Shown here in pieces: positions 1-12,111 of a DNA stretch of 64,000 nt. Made by a program: the position numbers and the translations under genes. A model generated the notes under the pieces. The model searched no databases. It saw only the letters and a program-made list of their open reading frames with translations, and was not told where the DNA came from. Numbering within the stretch: position 1 is the stretch's first letter; each line of letters opens with the position of its first letter. The stretch is from Pomacea canaliculata (lineage: Eukaryota; Mollusca; Gastropoda; Architaenioglossa; Ampullariidae): assembly GCF_003073045.1 (NCBI RefSeq), contig NC_037598.1, positions 361,501-425,500 of the forward strand, read 5' to 3'.

Positions 1-2700
1 CTCGCGCGGCACACTTGTTTGACTTGCGGTCCGCCCGCGGCCCACTGGGCCAAGGTGCAAGGCTCGGCAGCTAATCGCAGGCACTCCCCGACCTAATTGG
101 TAACCGAACCCCTACCCCCTTCCGCTGATTGCTGCGCGAGGCGTCTGATAGGTCACGTGGTGTGTCGACTGGTAAATCACCCATTTCTTCACCTTCTCAA
201 CTGGCGCTCCGATTGAACGCCGCATATTTTACGACCGGGTAGGTCGCCAGGCCCGTCACCACGGTCACGTGACTACCCTCGGGCAATCAAAATTTAGCAT
301 TCTAATGTGATGCAAGCCAAGACTGCATCGATATTAGCCAACTCTAAAATGTCTGGATCATCACTTCATCTGAGTTAGTGTCACTGACATTGTTCATTTA
401 ACGTATTTTTATTTTTTATCCAGTTTTTCTTTCATTTTAAATGGAATTTTTTATGTTAGGATAATGCAAAAGTAAATGTATTAGTCACCCCTTAGAATAA
501 GGGTAGACTTCGTGTTCTGGAAGTTACTGCATACGGTCACTGGTTTGTGGCCTGTGGATAGGATTCTGCAGGTTACGTTGGTTACGAGTGCTTGCGTTGC
601 TCAGTACAAACTCAAGCCAAAGGCATGATAGACTAGCTGCTTGACTAGCCACTGTGTTTCCTCATGTAATGTTCCATCAGGTAGTGTTTGTAAGCATAAA
701 GCCAGCCATCTGTTCATGTGTTTGATGTGCATCCAGATGGCCGCCTGCAAGTGACCTCAGGTCGGTTATTTTGATGAGACTGATATTTTTCAAACTCTGA
801 TGTGATCTCACTTGTTTCGAAAATCCTAACAAGTGATCACTTTTCATGATGCGAGAGTAGAAAAACAGTCTTCATATGAATGCTGACCCGCAGTCCATCC
901 CTTTCCACATTCTAGAATTTTATGCGGTTACAAATCGAAAGGTGAATAATGATTTAGTTATTTATTTATTGGGCGTCATCACAGATTTCTTTTAATGTTA
1001 TCTTGCTCTTTCTTACACACACATGCGTGCACCCCTCCAGTGAGACTTGAAAGAGAGAGAGAGAACGCTCACTCGCTAGAACACACACACCCTCTCTCTC
1101 TCTCATCCACGCACGCACGCACCCACACACACACAGTGGCCTGTCTCTCCGGGGGCAAGCGAGGCCAGTCAGTTGGAGGTCTCGGTAAACTCAGACCCCT
1201 CTTTGTCTCCGCATCTCTGAAAAGTTTGTCACTGTCCTGGCCTAGTCTGCTGGGACAGCCAGTCCCACGTCGACCATACATTGTCTTCATCATCCAGCGG
1301 TCCTCTTCGACCCGCCGCCCTGCAGCCGCGGTAGCATCGTGGGTGATCGCGTTGTTTGTGAGGAGAGAAAGAATGTGTGTATATGTGCGTGTGATTGTGT
1401 GTGTGTGTGTTTGCTTGCTTGTTTGTTGTTTGTTTGCTTGTTTGTTTGTTTTTTTGTTTGTTTTTTTGTTTTTTGTTTTGTTTTGTTTTACCAGGAGAGG
1501 AGTTTTTCGATTTGCAATAAATAAAATTCTTTTACCAGCTTCATTACGAAAACGTGCTCACCAGACACCATTGTGGGCAATGCTAATCTGAGGATAATTT
1601 AATAGAGAGAAAAAGAGAGAGATAATCTAATCGGTGTGTGTGTGCGCGCGTGCAAAATGTACATTTGGAAGACAGCGTAATGATAAAAATGAGAGAGAAG
1701 AAGGGGTGAATAGGAAAGCACTTACACACAAATAAACAAAATAAAACACTACACACACGCGCGAGAATAAGTTTGCTGTGGACTCCATGTCTTGCATCTC
1801 TATTGGTATTGGTACAATATCATCATCAATAATAATAAGTATAAAAAATAATAATAAAATTTATATTAATTATTATTATTGAACAACAACAAAATAAAAA
1901 GCTTAGACACTAGACAAAGTAAGAATCACCACTCTCACATTTTCATGATAATGGACTGATTTTTTTTTAACCAAGAGCCTAGCATTACTTCAAAAGCTGT
2001 TGTTATTTACTGTTTTTATTTCACATCACTAGAAACTGTTGATTCTGGGAGAGCAAGATAGAGTTGTTTGTCTGCGAAATGACCACGTGATACTTCATGT
2101 AAACAAACACCGAAAACCAAGGTTAAATATAAAATTGCCTAAACATTTGTTGTTTCTCTCGCCTACTGGTTGCTAAAGAAAGGAAAGGGTGCTGTACTTT
2201 GAAACATTGTCTGACGGGAAAACAGTTCCAGTCTTGACCCTGGCAGTTCCCCTTCTTCTCAGATTTTATCTCATCGAATGTCTCGCTTCAATAAAGGCTT
2301 CATGACCAATTTCCGGTAAGTGGATTATGACACTGCTAGCTTAGGAAATAACGATGATGATACATTGAGTGGGCTAACTGTGAGTGGTTTACTGGCTCTA
2401 GGCTCCTAGAAGAGCTTTTTCTTGTCACTGGGCCAAGCGAACGTGGAAGTGAGAGCTGCTATGAAGTAGTAACCACAAGGCTTTATATCAGTTTCATAAG
2501 GCTTGGTGCAATTTATATCAGCTGCAGGTAATTCTTTTCCGAACTGAAAAGGACAAAATGAATGTCTCTGCCCTGTGACTTATATGTCCTGCATGTCTCC
2601 TTTACAAACATTTCGGAACATCTGACTGCAAAGGTTGGACAGCCACAAACAAATCGCAAACGTCTCACTTTGGAAGAGGCGAACCATCTGTGATATCATT
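1..2700. other. Left flank without a recognised gene
   Basis: The first 300 bases are relatively GC-rich and the rest is AT-rich. Positions 995-1135 hold CA/TC-rich microsatellites and 1378-1490 hold (TG)n and (TTTG)n runs, and the open frames across them are low-complexity. On the minus strand, 1140-1340 is open and of mixed composition, encoding among others the peptide WMMKTMYGRRGTGCPSRLG. It could be an isolated exon, but no convincing donor follows it and I do not recognise it. From about 1600 to 2700 I see only AT-rich sequence. Homology to the F-box units begins near 2720. Confidence 0.5.
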
Positions 2701-2791
2701 TGTTTTAAATCGGAGAGGTCACTTCGGGGTCCTGTGTGATTGTCTTACAATCATTTTCTCGCACTTTAACTTTTTTTCAAGAAGCTTGGTC

Positions 2792-4849
2792 TTACATAAA
2801 TATTTGAAGATCGAGACTGTCCTTCAACTGTCGAATGCCTTCTTCCAGCGCATTGGATGATGCCTCCCTGCTGACATAGATTCCTCCCACTCGCAGCTTT
2901 ATCTTCCCTAAACAACAAGACAACAGACAATCGTCTGTACAACTAGCATTTTCGCTTTGGGGGAAAACTCAAACCTAACTTCATAATTTACAAACAAAAT
3001 TCAGAAACGCAATCCTAGCTCGGGCTACAAACACAGTTACTTTAACTTTCTGTCTAACATTCCCTAATCTTCTGAATAAAGTGTGGCTGATATAAATATA
3101 TAAATGTTTGTGCGTGTGTGTGTATGTTTGTCCTATCCTCACCAAATTTTGCAGGAATATTGGTTTGGATTCCAGGAATGCACAAGGTATTTCTAGTGTG
3201 GTATGGATATGTTGTTCATGTTTAGTTCTACATTTTAAGATGTTAATTACAGTCTCCATTAAAAACATCACGAACACTCTCTCACACACACACACAGCCA
3301 CACACACTTAGCCACCTATACACGTGCTCACCTCGCTCGGCACTGCCGCTGTAGGCACTGATGGCTGTCGCTGTTTTCAGATCGAGAATGATGTTCTTCA
3401 GTGAGATGGAGGCCAGTCTGGGACACTTGTTCACTAGGTTCACCAGAGCTGGGCTATAGCACCAGTTGCCCCGCACCACACACGACCACTCCAGGAAAGC
3501 TGGCCGACAGAGCATAGACACAAGGTATTTACATCCACTCTAATTGTTTTGTGGTGGAGGATAATAAATAACACACACAGAGAGACACACACAGACACAC
3601 ACACACAGATACACACACAGACACACACACAGACACACACAGACACACACACACACAGACACACACAGACACACACACAGACACACATACACACACAGAG
3701 ACACACACAGACAGACACACAGACACACACACACACACATTTTACCTCACATAATCAAAAAAGATTTCCAAAGAAACCACTCCAAAGAGTGATATACTGC
3801 TAAGCTACAGGATCAATTAGGAATGGTAGATTGTTGTTAGGATGGCACTAGGCCTGTGGATATGTCTAAAAACTCTTCTTAGCACAAGCTCTATGCCTCC
3901 AATCTAACCACTCACCCACCCACAAACATACATACGCTACAGGATCCACGAAATGATGGTATAGCGAATTAAGAGAAAGTCTGTTTACTTAGATAGTTTC
4001 CGTATCGCTTGGCCATCGTGTCGAGGTAATAATTGACAGCGGCTGGGATGGTGTTCAGATTGCAGACATCGACAACAAGTCCCTCGACGGGTAATCGAAT
4101 CAGAGGCATGCTAAGGATCATGTTGTAGCCATATATGTCATCCCCCAACATGTGCCAATACACGAACCGCAAGTCAGGGTTCTTGTCGACAACCTCATTA
4201 AGAGTCAGCTGGGGGATCCGGTCTGGAAGATCGAGTTGAAGCCTTACATCAATCAGAATCGTAAGGCGTCTCAGGAGAGGGTAGGCGAACACCAGGGTCT
4301 TCATTCTCTCATCAGTCAGATGCTCGAATGTGATTTCGATATGCTCTAAAAATCTCCTCTGAGTTCTCAGAAAATTTCGCTCATTGATGACACGACTTTT
4401 CCAGTCTCTACTATCATTGTAATACTTGAAACTCGAGCAAGAGAAACTTCTCAGTGTCATGTCATGAGGCAAGGCTCGCAACAGTTTGGACACTGAGCTG
4501 AGAACAGCGTTTGCCTGAGGCGCATCAACAATTTGTGGTGCTTGTGCTCTTCTGTCCAAGTTGATTACAAGGTGTCTGACATGTTGGTACAATCTGGGGC
4601 CTTTGTGACCAAAAAATGAGCGCGTTTTTTTCCAGTTCCAGCCAGGACGGACAATGACTTCGAACTTGTGCCACATGGAGGGCTCAGAGATGATTACCTC
4701 TCTCCACCTTTTACAGACTTGACAGCAGGCACCCCTGTCTTCATTTGGACAGTTCCCTGAGCACAAATAAATAATATTATAATTAATGCTGATAATAATT
4801 AATAAGCAAAGTATCGCAATCAGATTATGGTGCGTTTTCTGGATTCCAG

Positions 4850-4886
<37 letters not shown>

Positions 4887-5164
4887 GTTGTTGTAAAATA
4901 TTATCTTGAAAAACTTTCCTCTACATTTCAGATGTGACAGCAGCCATGTATAGAGCATCAACGTCAAGCAAAGATTTGGGGACCGAAAAAAGGAGAAATA
5001 AATAAGGGATGACAGGCTTTGTTTGTTTATTTGTGCTTAATGCCGTGCCAGCAGCTAGGACTATATCACGGCAAGGATGATATGCTACAGAGTAAGTACC
5101 TGAAGATGAGGACAAGAAGCTCTGTGGGCAGCGCGTTGAAAGGACCAGTGACACCCCACTCCAT
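2792..5164 (-). pseudogene. F-box protein, FBXO33-like (copy A, frameshifted)
   Basis: This is the first of three tandem F-box genes. Its exons on the minus strand are 5164-5100, 4756-3989, 3499-3332 and 2907-2792. Exon 1 encodes the start of an F-box (LPTELLVLIF) and exon 2 the rest (QVCKRWREVIISEPSMWHKF). Later exons give a leucine-rich C-terminal part. Compared with copy C, exon 2 has one extra base in the run near 4742-4747, so exon 1 read into exon 2 stops six bases later. Exon 2 also lacks 195 bases (65 codons) between the FLE and HIEITF segments. F-box proteins link substrates to SCF ubiquitin ligases, and FBXO33 is the closest family I can name from the layout. The frameshift suggests a pseudogene, although a sequencing error cannot be excluded. 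Intron 1 has a (GTT)n run at about 4850-4890 and intron 2 a long (CA)n run at 3571-3740. Confidence 0.75.
3571..3740. repeat. (AC)n compound microsatellite
   Basis: This is about 170 bases of AC dinucleotides with interspersed AG, lying in intron 2 of F-box copy A. It is absent or much shorter in copies B and C, so it expanded after the duplication. Open frames across it on both strands are artefacts of the repeat. Confidence 0.95.
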
Positions 5165-5473
5165 CTTTACTGACGTCTTATTGGTTGAATGGCATCACAC
5201 GTGACTAGTATTTTGTTTTGAAGGAAAGACGTCACAGCACACGTCATCTTGTGCGTCACCAGTCGCTCCCTCTCTCTTTTTCACATAGACATGCACACAC
5301 AAAGATACACATAAATAACACAATAGAATAGGCATACATGTACGAACAAAAAAAAAACCCCACATACAAACACTATCTCTCACTGAAACAGACAAATTAA
5401 CACACATACTTACAAACACACACACACACACACACAAACATTCTCTCTCTCACACAATCACAAACAAATTAAC

Positions 5474-6452
5474 AAGATACAAGATACAAGACATCTTTAT
5501 TGTCTATTGTCGCAAGAGACATAGACATTTTTCTTCATTGGAAGCTCCGATAAAAAACCCCAACTATAAATACAGCCTGGTCAGTGGATCTATGTAAAGC
5601 CTTGTTGTAGCTGGCTGCTATCTGAGCGGTGGCGTCCTTGTTGTCAGGTCCGGGAACGTACACTAAAATGATTGTTACTTGTCCAAATTCACGTGGCAAG
5701 TAAAACGGCCGAAATGACAGTCAGGATTTCATCGGACACAGTACTAATTGTTTCACGTATCGTGAACTCCGTGTCCCAGTTGTTGTTGACGAATATGCAC
5801 AGCCCTCCTCCTTTAGTTTTTCTGTATCTTCGTTATTCCTGTCATGCCTTATCGTAGTGAAACCCTCGAGGTGGACGTCCGTTTTGTTGCTACTAAGCCA
5901 CGTCTCTGTAACACAAAAGAGGCTGCTACAGCGATATTCGCGGTCGCATTTCACCAGCGTAGCGAGTTCTGTCATTTTGTTGTCAATGGAGATGGCGTTG
6001 GTTCAGGTCATCACCGGCAGCGGAAGACGACTGATCCCTCCTCTAGATCCTCGCTTTTTCTTCGTTGTCTTCCTTCCTGTGTAGTTCCTGGTGTGAACAC
6101 GTTCCTCACCGCTAGATGTCCTGATGTGCTCTGTCCAGTCGATGCGCGGGAAATCAGGTGGTGGGACGCAAACGCTGGGTTGAAGAGAAATAAAATACTC
6201 ACGCGAAAAGTGGCAGTTATCCGCCATGATTTCCGGCGTGATCTAGCGTGGAAAATGCGAAACTCGTTGAAGCAGCGAGGAGCAGCACACAGGACTCCCA
6301 AAATGTACACAGAGCAAAACCATCTATCCCTACAGTCCTACACCACAAATTGCTACGCAGAAAAAAACAAAATTCCAAATAGGAGAAAGCAAACGAAAAG
6401 TGAAAGCTCTCTCAACAGGGTCGGATCGACGAGAGTCTCGCCCCCTTATAAT
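5474..6452 (-). mobile_element. Internally deleted non-LTR retrotransposon (CR1/L2/Jockey-like)
   Basis: On the minus strand this insertion encodes the N-terminal half of an APE-type endonuclease, including LFCVTETWLSS and a frame resembling IFVNNNW. It then passes directly into a 3' tail containing AATAAAGATGTC and short TCTTGTA repeats. The reverse transcriptase is missing, so the element is internally deleted. The F-box copies B (near 12,070) and C (near 20,655) have the uninterrupted sequence around aaattaacacacat, which fixes the insertion limits to within a few bases. The target site duplication is very short or absent. Confidence 0.75.
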
Positions 6453-8390
6453 AACACACATAATTACAAACGCACGCACGCACACAGACACACAAACACG
6501 TAGACTTACACAGACACATTCACACTCACACGTATACACACAGACACAGGACTAGACATCACACACCTCCTAATCCTCCATCTTCTATTGTTCTGCACTA
6601 ATTAGATTTATTTATTTTTTTTACCCTTTAAATGCAGGTCAAACCTAATAGAGCTGCGAATGCACACGAATAAAAAATTATATCTATTAACATACACTAA
6701 AGAGAACTTTCTGTGATACTCCGTGTAAAAGAGCATTTTGAAAGCATTTGCGTTGTGTCAATTTAAAGAATTATAGGTTCTGGTTTCTTGTAGTAAGCTC
6801 ACATCAAAGGTAGTAACTGTATGGGGCAGAGAATTCAGAAATCGGGCAGTAGGTCAAAAATCAGAAAACTAAAAATCTAGAAAGTACGTTGTTCTCTTCA
6901 CAATTTCCGAGTAAACTACAATTTACAGTTAAGTCAAAACAAAGAATGTTGTGTGAACGCAGTCATCGTCTTGTTTAGGAAAAAATTCATTCAACCGATT
7001 CTTACATGTGTCAAAGAACACAAACACAAGTAACAAGCAGTGAAGGTTTGTGGACACGCGCCCTTTACCCGGCGTATGGTGGAGTAAGGGACACAACTAA
7101 TTTAAAAAAGTTTAGATTTTTCTTTTTTTTTTCTTCGGTTAACTCCCTTAGCAAGACAATATTTTTTTAAAGTTATCTTTTGTCTTAGGAAGAATAAAAG
7201 AAAAGATGGTTTATAGAAAAGTTTATAATGATTGTTAATGACACATGAAGTAACATATCTAATTAGTCATCTGTGTAGTGCTGAGGGAGTCATTATGTGC
7301 ACTGAGTATCTGGTCAAATATTGGACAAGCAATGTTGAGACAGTTTTTCTCGATTATATTGTTTGGCGGTATGGTTATTTCCCCATTGCTTAATAACTAT
7401 TATTTCACGAGTGCAAACAAAGTTCAGTCAGAAAATATCAATCAGGAAATCACGTGCACGTACATTACAGGGGTACATCTAGTAGACAGACACTCGTGTT
7501 AAATTAAGTAATGATTCATTATTTGGATAGGCATTTGTTGTCTGACTGGTGTTTGGGGCAGAATGAAGCACTGCAGAAACAAATATACAGTTTTGTGTCT
7601 AATGGTTATCACAGAAACGTAAATAAAAGACCTTCGTGAAATATACTTCCAATGACGTAGGCTGCTGATAAGTATTTTACTTTAAAATGTATTAATAAAA
7701 AATTATTGAAGAAGGTCTGTGTACTTTCTTTGATAAAATCGTCAGACGCCTGGATGTCACACTAAACAATAAAATTGTACAAGAATCGGATGAGCAGTTA
7801 TCTTTTTAACTACACTTTTGGACACTTCATGCTTTAAATATAGCCAGACAACTAACATGGAAATTAATGTTACCTCCCTTTTGTCATAGTCTCATGAACC
7901 AAAGAGATGTTGATGTTTGCATGTGGCAGAGCAAGTGGTGCTTGTTTTTCTCGAATGTCGGACAAACATGTGAATACATCATGCTGTATAACCCAAATAT
8001 CCAACAAATAACATTTCTCACACTTCATACGGATCCTTTATTAAGTACCTAGTAAACTTCTTCGGAGATAGAAATGATAAAATGTCATTTCATTGGGTGT
8101 AAACAAAGTATAAAAAATAAGACTTCTCAGGGCGAAGTTCTTACCATGACAAACACTTCTAGACTGATCCATCCTTCAATCACTGACATGCGCGCCCTCT
8201 ACAGGAAATGTGTAACTGTGAGCATCCTCACATATTCATATACTTGTTAAATGAAGTGTGTAAACTGTGAGTTTATATAGTTTCACACAGATATATACTT
8301 TCTAAATTAAATGTGTTATCAAAGATGTAACCCATGGTATGTGTTCTACAGAAGTCTGATCATTGACAGCTTCATTTTTACCGACTTAGA
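6453..8390. repeat. Intergenic block duplicated at 16,330-17,860
   Basis: After a short CA-rich stretch (to about 6550), the sequence from about 6850 to 8390 is repeated nearly base for base at 16,330-17,860. Shared landmarks include ctcttcacaatttccgagta and ttgtttggcggta. It holds no open frame that is conserved between the two copies, so I regard it as non-coding. It is the spacer part of the tandem F-box duplication unit. Confidence 0.85.
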
Positions 8391-8481
8391 CATCAGCATG
8401 CTCTTCTAATCACTTCGTGGTCCTGTTTGATTGTCTTACAATTATTTTTTCGCACTTTAACTTTTTTCAAGAAGCTTGGTC

Positions 8482-11131
8482 TTACATAAATATTTGAAGA
8501 TCGAGACTGTCCTTCAACTGTCGAATGCCTTCTTCCAGTGCATTGGATGATGCCTCCCTGCTGACACAGATTCCTCCCACTCGAAGCTTTATCTTCCCTA
8601 AACAACAAGACAACAAACAATCATCTATACACCCAGCGTTTTTGCTTTTGGGTGAAAACTCAAACCTAACTTCATAATTTACAAACAAAATTAAGAAAAC
8701 GCAATCCTAGCCCGGGCTTCATACACAGTTATTTATATCTAACATTCCCTAATCTTCTGAATAAAGTGTGACTGATATAAATATAAAAATGATTGTGTGT
8801 GTGTGTGTGCGTCCTATCCCCACTAAATGTTTCAGAAATATTGGTTTGGATTCCAAGACTGCACTAGTTATTTCCTGTGCGGCAGGGATATGTTGCTCAT
8901 GTTTAGTTCTACATTTTAAGATGTTATTACCGTCTCCATAAGAAACATCACCAAAACACACACACACACACTTAGCCACCTATGCACGCGTTCACCTCGC
9001 TCATTATTGTTGCTGAAGGCACTGATGGCTGTCGCCGTTTCCAGATCTAGAAGGATATTCTTCATTGAGATGGACACCAGTCTGGGACACGTGCTCACTA
9101 GCGTCACCAGAGCTTGGCCATAGCACCACCTGCCCCGCACCACACACGACCACTCCAGGAAAGCTGGCCGACAGAGCATGGACACAAGGCATTTACATCC
9201 ACTCTAATTGTTTTGTGGTGGAGGACAATAAATAAGTTTTATAATGCACCAAGCACGCATATACATATATACTAAAGATGAACGCACACACACACACATT
9301 TCACCTCACCTAATGAAAAAAGATTTCCAAAGAAACCACTCCAAAGAATTATATACTGTTAAGCTACAGGATCAATTAGGGTTAGTAGATTGTTGCTAGG
9401 ATGGAAAAAAGATGTCAGTAAACATGGAGTGGGGTGTCACTGGTCCTTTCAACGCGCTGCCCACGGAGCTTCCTGTCATCATCTTCAGGTACTTACTCTG
9501 TAGCCTATCATCCCTGCCGTGATGTAGCCCTAGCTGCTGACACGGCATTAAACACAAATAAACAAAGCCTGTCATCCCTTGTTTATTTGTCCCTCTCTCG
9601 GTCCCCAAGTAATCTCCTGTAGATATGTCTATAAACTCTTCTCAGAATAAGCTCTTGTGCTCCCAACCTAACCACTCACCCACCCACAAACATACATTCG
9701 CTTCAGGAACTACGAGATGATGGCATAGCGAATTAAGAGACAATTTGTTTACTTAGGTAGTTTCTGTGTCGTGTGGCCATCGAGTCCAAGTAATAATCGA
9801 CAGTGGGTGTGAAGGTGTGCAGCCTGTAGACATCGACAACGAGTCCCTCGACGGGTATTCGAATCAGATACATGCTCATGTTCATGAGGTAATTATCTAC
9901 GTCATCCCCCACCATGAGCCACAACACGACCCGCAAGTCAGGGTTTTTGTCCACAACCTCCTTACGAATCAGCAGGGGGAGATGGTCTTTAAGATAGTGT
10001 TGAAGATCAAACAGAATCGTAAGGAGTCTCAGGAGAGGGCAGGCAAACACCAGGGTCTTCATGATCTCATCGGTCAGATGCTCGAATGTGATATTGATAT
10101 GCTCTAAAAGCGAAAATCGTCCTATGGTTTTAACAAATGACCTATCTGGTGTGGCTGTTCGATTTAACATTTTTGTCAGAGGCAAGCGCCTTATTTTGCT
10201 CTCGCCTGCCTCCTCATCTGAGGGAGCAACCGCCATCAGCAGACTCCCCCAGCTCTGTTTCGACAGGAGCTCCAGTGATGTGAAACTGACTTCTTCTAAA
10301 CATCTCTTCTGAGTTCTCAGAAATTTACATAGTTCTACAGATGACACGACTTTTCCAGTCTTTACTATCATTGTAATACTTGAAACCCGAGCAAGAGAAA
10401 CTTGTCAGTGTCATGTCATGAGGCAAGGCTCGCAACAGTTTGGACACTGAGCTGAGAACAGCGTTTGCCTGAGGCGCATAAACAGTTTGTGGTCCTTGTG
10501 CTCTTGTGTCCAAGTTGAGTACAAGGTGTCTGACATGGAGGTACAATCTGGGGCCTTTGTGACCAAAAAATGAGCGGGTCTTTTTCCAGTTCCAGCCAGG
10601 ATGGACAGTGACGTCGAACTTGTGCCACATGGAGGGCTCAGAGATGATTACCTCTCTCCACCTTTTACAGACTTGACAGTAGGCACCCCTATCTTTATTG
10701 GACAGATCCCTGAGCACAAATAAATAACATAACAATTAATAATGATAATAATTAATAAGCAAAGTATCGCAAACAGATTTTTGTGCGTTTTCAGGATTCC
10801 AGTAGTAGTAGTTGTTGTTGTTGTTGCTGTTGTTGTTTCTGTTGTTGTTGTTGTTATTTAAGTTGTTGTAAAATAGTATCTTGAAAATCTGTCCACTACA
10901 TCTCAGAGGTGACAGCATTCAGCATCAATTTCAAGCAAAGACTTGAGGACCAAAAGACGGAGAAATAAATAAGTGATGACAGGCTTTGTTTGTTTATTTG
11001 TGGTTAATGCTGTGCCAGCAGCTAGGACTACATCACGGCAAGGATGATAGGCTACAGAGTAAGTACCTGAAGATGAGGACAAGAAGCTCTGTGGGCAGCG
11101 CGTTGAAAGGACCAGTGACACCCCACTCCAT
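8482..11131 (-). pseudogene. F-box protein, FBXO33-like (copy B, frameshifted)
   Basis: This is the second tandem F-box gene. Its exons on the minus strand are 11131-11067, 10709-9753, 9163-8996 and 8597-8482. The F-box itself is intact (LPTELLVLIF then DLSNKDRGAYCQVCKRWR). One extra base near 10,333-10,341 turns the frame into a stop directly after SRVIC. The other frame then continues correctly (LCKFLRTQKRCLEEVSF) to the end of exon 2. Exon 3 and exon 4 are open and have the same lengths as in copy A (168 and 116 bases). A truncated F-box product of about 145 residues would be possible. Intron 2 contains an inverted copy of exon 1 (9424-9488). I call it a probable pseudogene. Confidence 0.75.
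9411..9613 (+). repeat. Inverted duplicate of F-box exon 1 plus part of intron 1
   Basis: This is a plus-strand copy of the first exon of the F-box gene and about 125 bases of its intron 1, sitting inside intron 2 of minus-strand copy B. The exon at 9424-9488 is still open (LPTELPVIIF) and keeps the donor CAG|GTACTT, but no second exon follows on this strand. In copies A and C the corresponding point is uninterrupted (aggatggcactaggcctgtgg), so the segment was inserted, replacing about 14 bases. Confidence 0.9.
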
Positions 11132-11177
11132 CTTTACTGACGTCTTATTGCTTGAATGACATCACACGTGACGAGTA

Positions 11178-11876
11178 CAGTGATACCTCGGTTCTCGAAC
11201 GCCTTGACTTTCGACCAAATCGGTATTCGACCAGGAAATTCGAGAAAATTTTGTCTTGGAATCCGAACAAATATTTGAAACTCGAACATCCGAACTTCCG
11301 AGATGAGCCGAGTTGAGCCGAATGGCGTTCATTTCGGCCCAGCGCGCCTTGCTTGCGTCATCAGTGTGAGTGCAGAGGAGAAAAAAACAGCAAACAATTG
11401 ACAAATTCTTCCGTAAAGAAATCAGACAAGCAACTGCAGAGCAAGATTCTGATTCTCCTCAGCAAAAGATACAGAGAACAGAAACACCCGAAGAGCAGTT
11501 ACCCTCTGTTTTTATTGAAGAGGACTCCCCTTCAAAACAATTACCATCCCTCTTCCCTCCTCCCTCCACATTCATTCCCTCCTGCCATACAAGTTTTGTA
11601 CAGGTACAGTAAATGAAACAGAATTTACTGTACTGTACTGTACATTTTTTGTTTTGTTTTAATAAATACACTTTTATTTCTTATTTCTTGTTGAGACTCA
11701 TGTTTTTCTACATATTATATACAAATTAGGCCAGTAAATAGGCATTTTCTGGGGCTTGGAACGAATTAATCCAGTTTCCATTATTTCCTTTGGGTTTCAT
11801 TGCTTCGGTTCTCGAACAATTTGGTTCTCGACCGTCCTCCCGGAACGAATTATGTTCGAGAACCGAGGTATCACTG
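11178..11876. mobile_element. Tigger/pogo-like DNA transposon, non-autonomous
   Basis: The element is 699 bases long with inverted ends that both begin CAGTGATACCTCGGTTCTCG and match for 23 bases. It is flanked by TA on both sides (11,176-11,177 and 11,877-11,878). Paralogous sites upstream of copies A and C read gtgactagtattttg without the element, which confirms the TA duplication. Inside, an open frame at 11,370-11,612 on the plus strand contains QQTIDKFF. This fits the PCNA-binding (PIP) consensus known at the C-terminus of pogo-type transposases, so it is probably the last remnant of the transposase. The rest of the transposase is gone. Confidence 0.85.
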
Positions 11877-12111
11877 TATTTTGTTTTGACGGAAAGACGT
11901 CACAGCACACGTCATCTTGTGCGTCACCAGTCGCTCCCTCTCTCTTTCTCACATAGACACGCACACACAGAGATTCACATACCTGTATACATATACACAA
12001 GACAATAGGCATACATGTACGAACAGATAAACAAACACAAACATTCTCTCTCTCACGATCAGAAATAAATTAACACACATAATCACAAACACACGCACGC
12101 ACACACACAAG

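Noticed and set aside
3440..3803. Several open frames of Cys/Val or Thr/His repeats on both strands
   Set aside because: They are translations of the (AC)n microsatellite in an intron and are not conserved in the paralogous introns.
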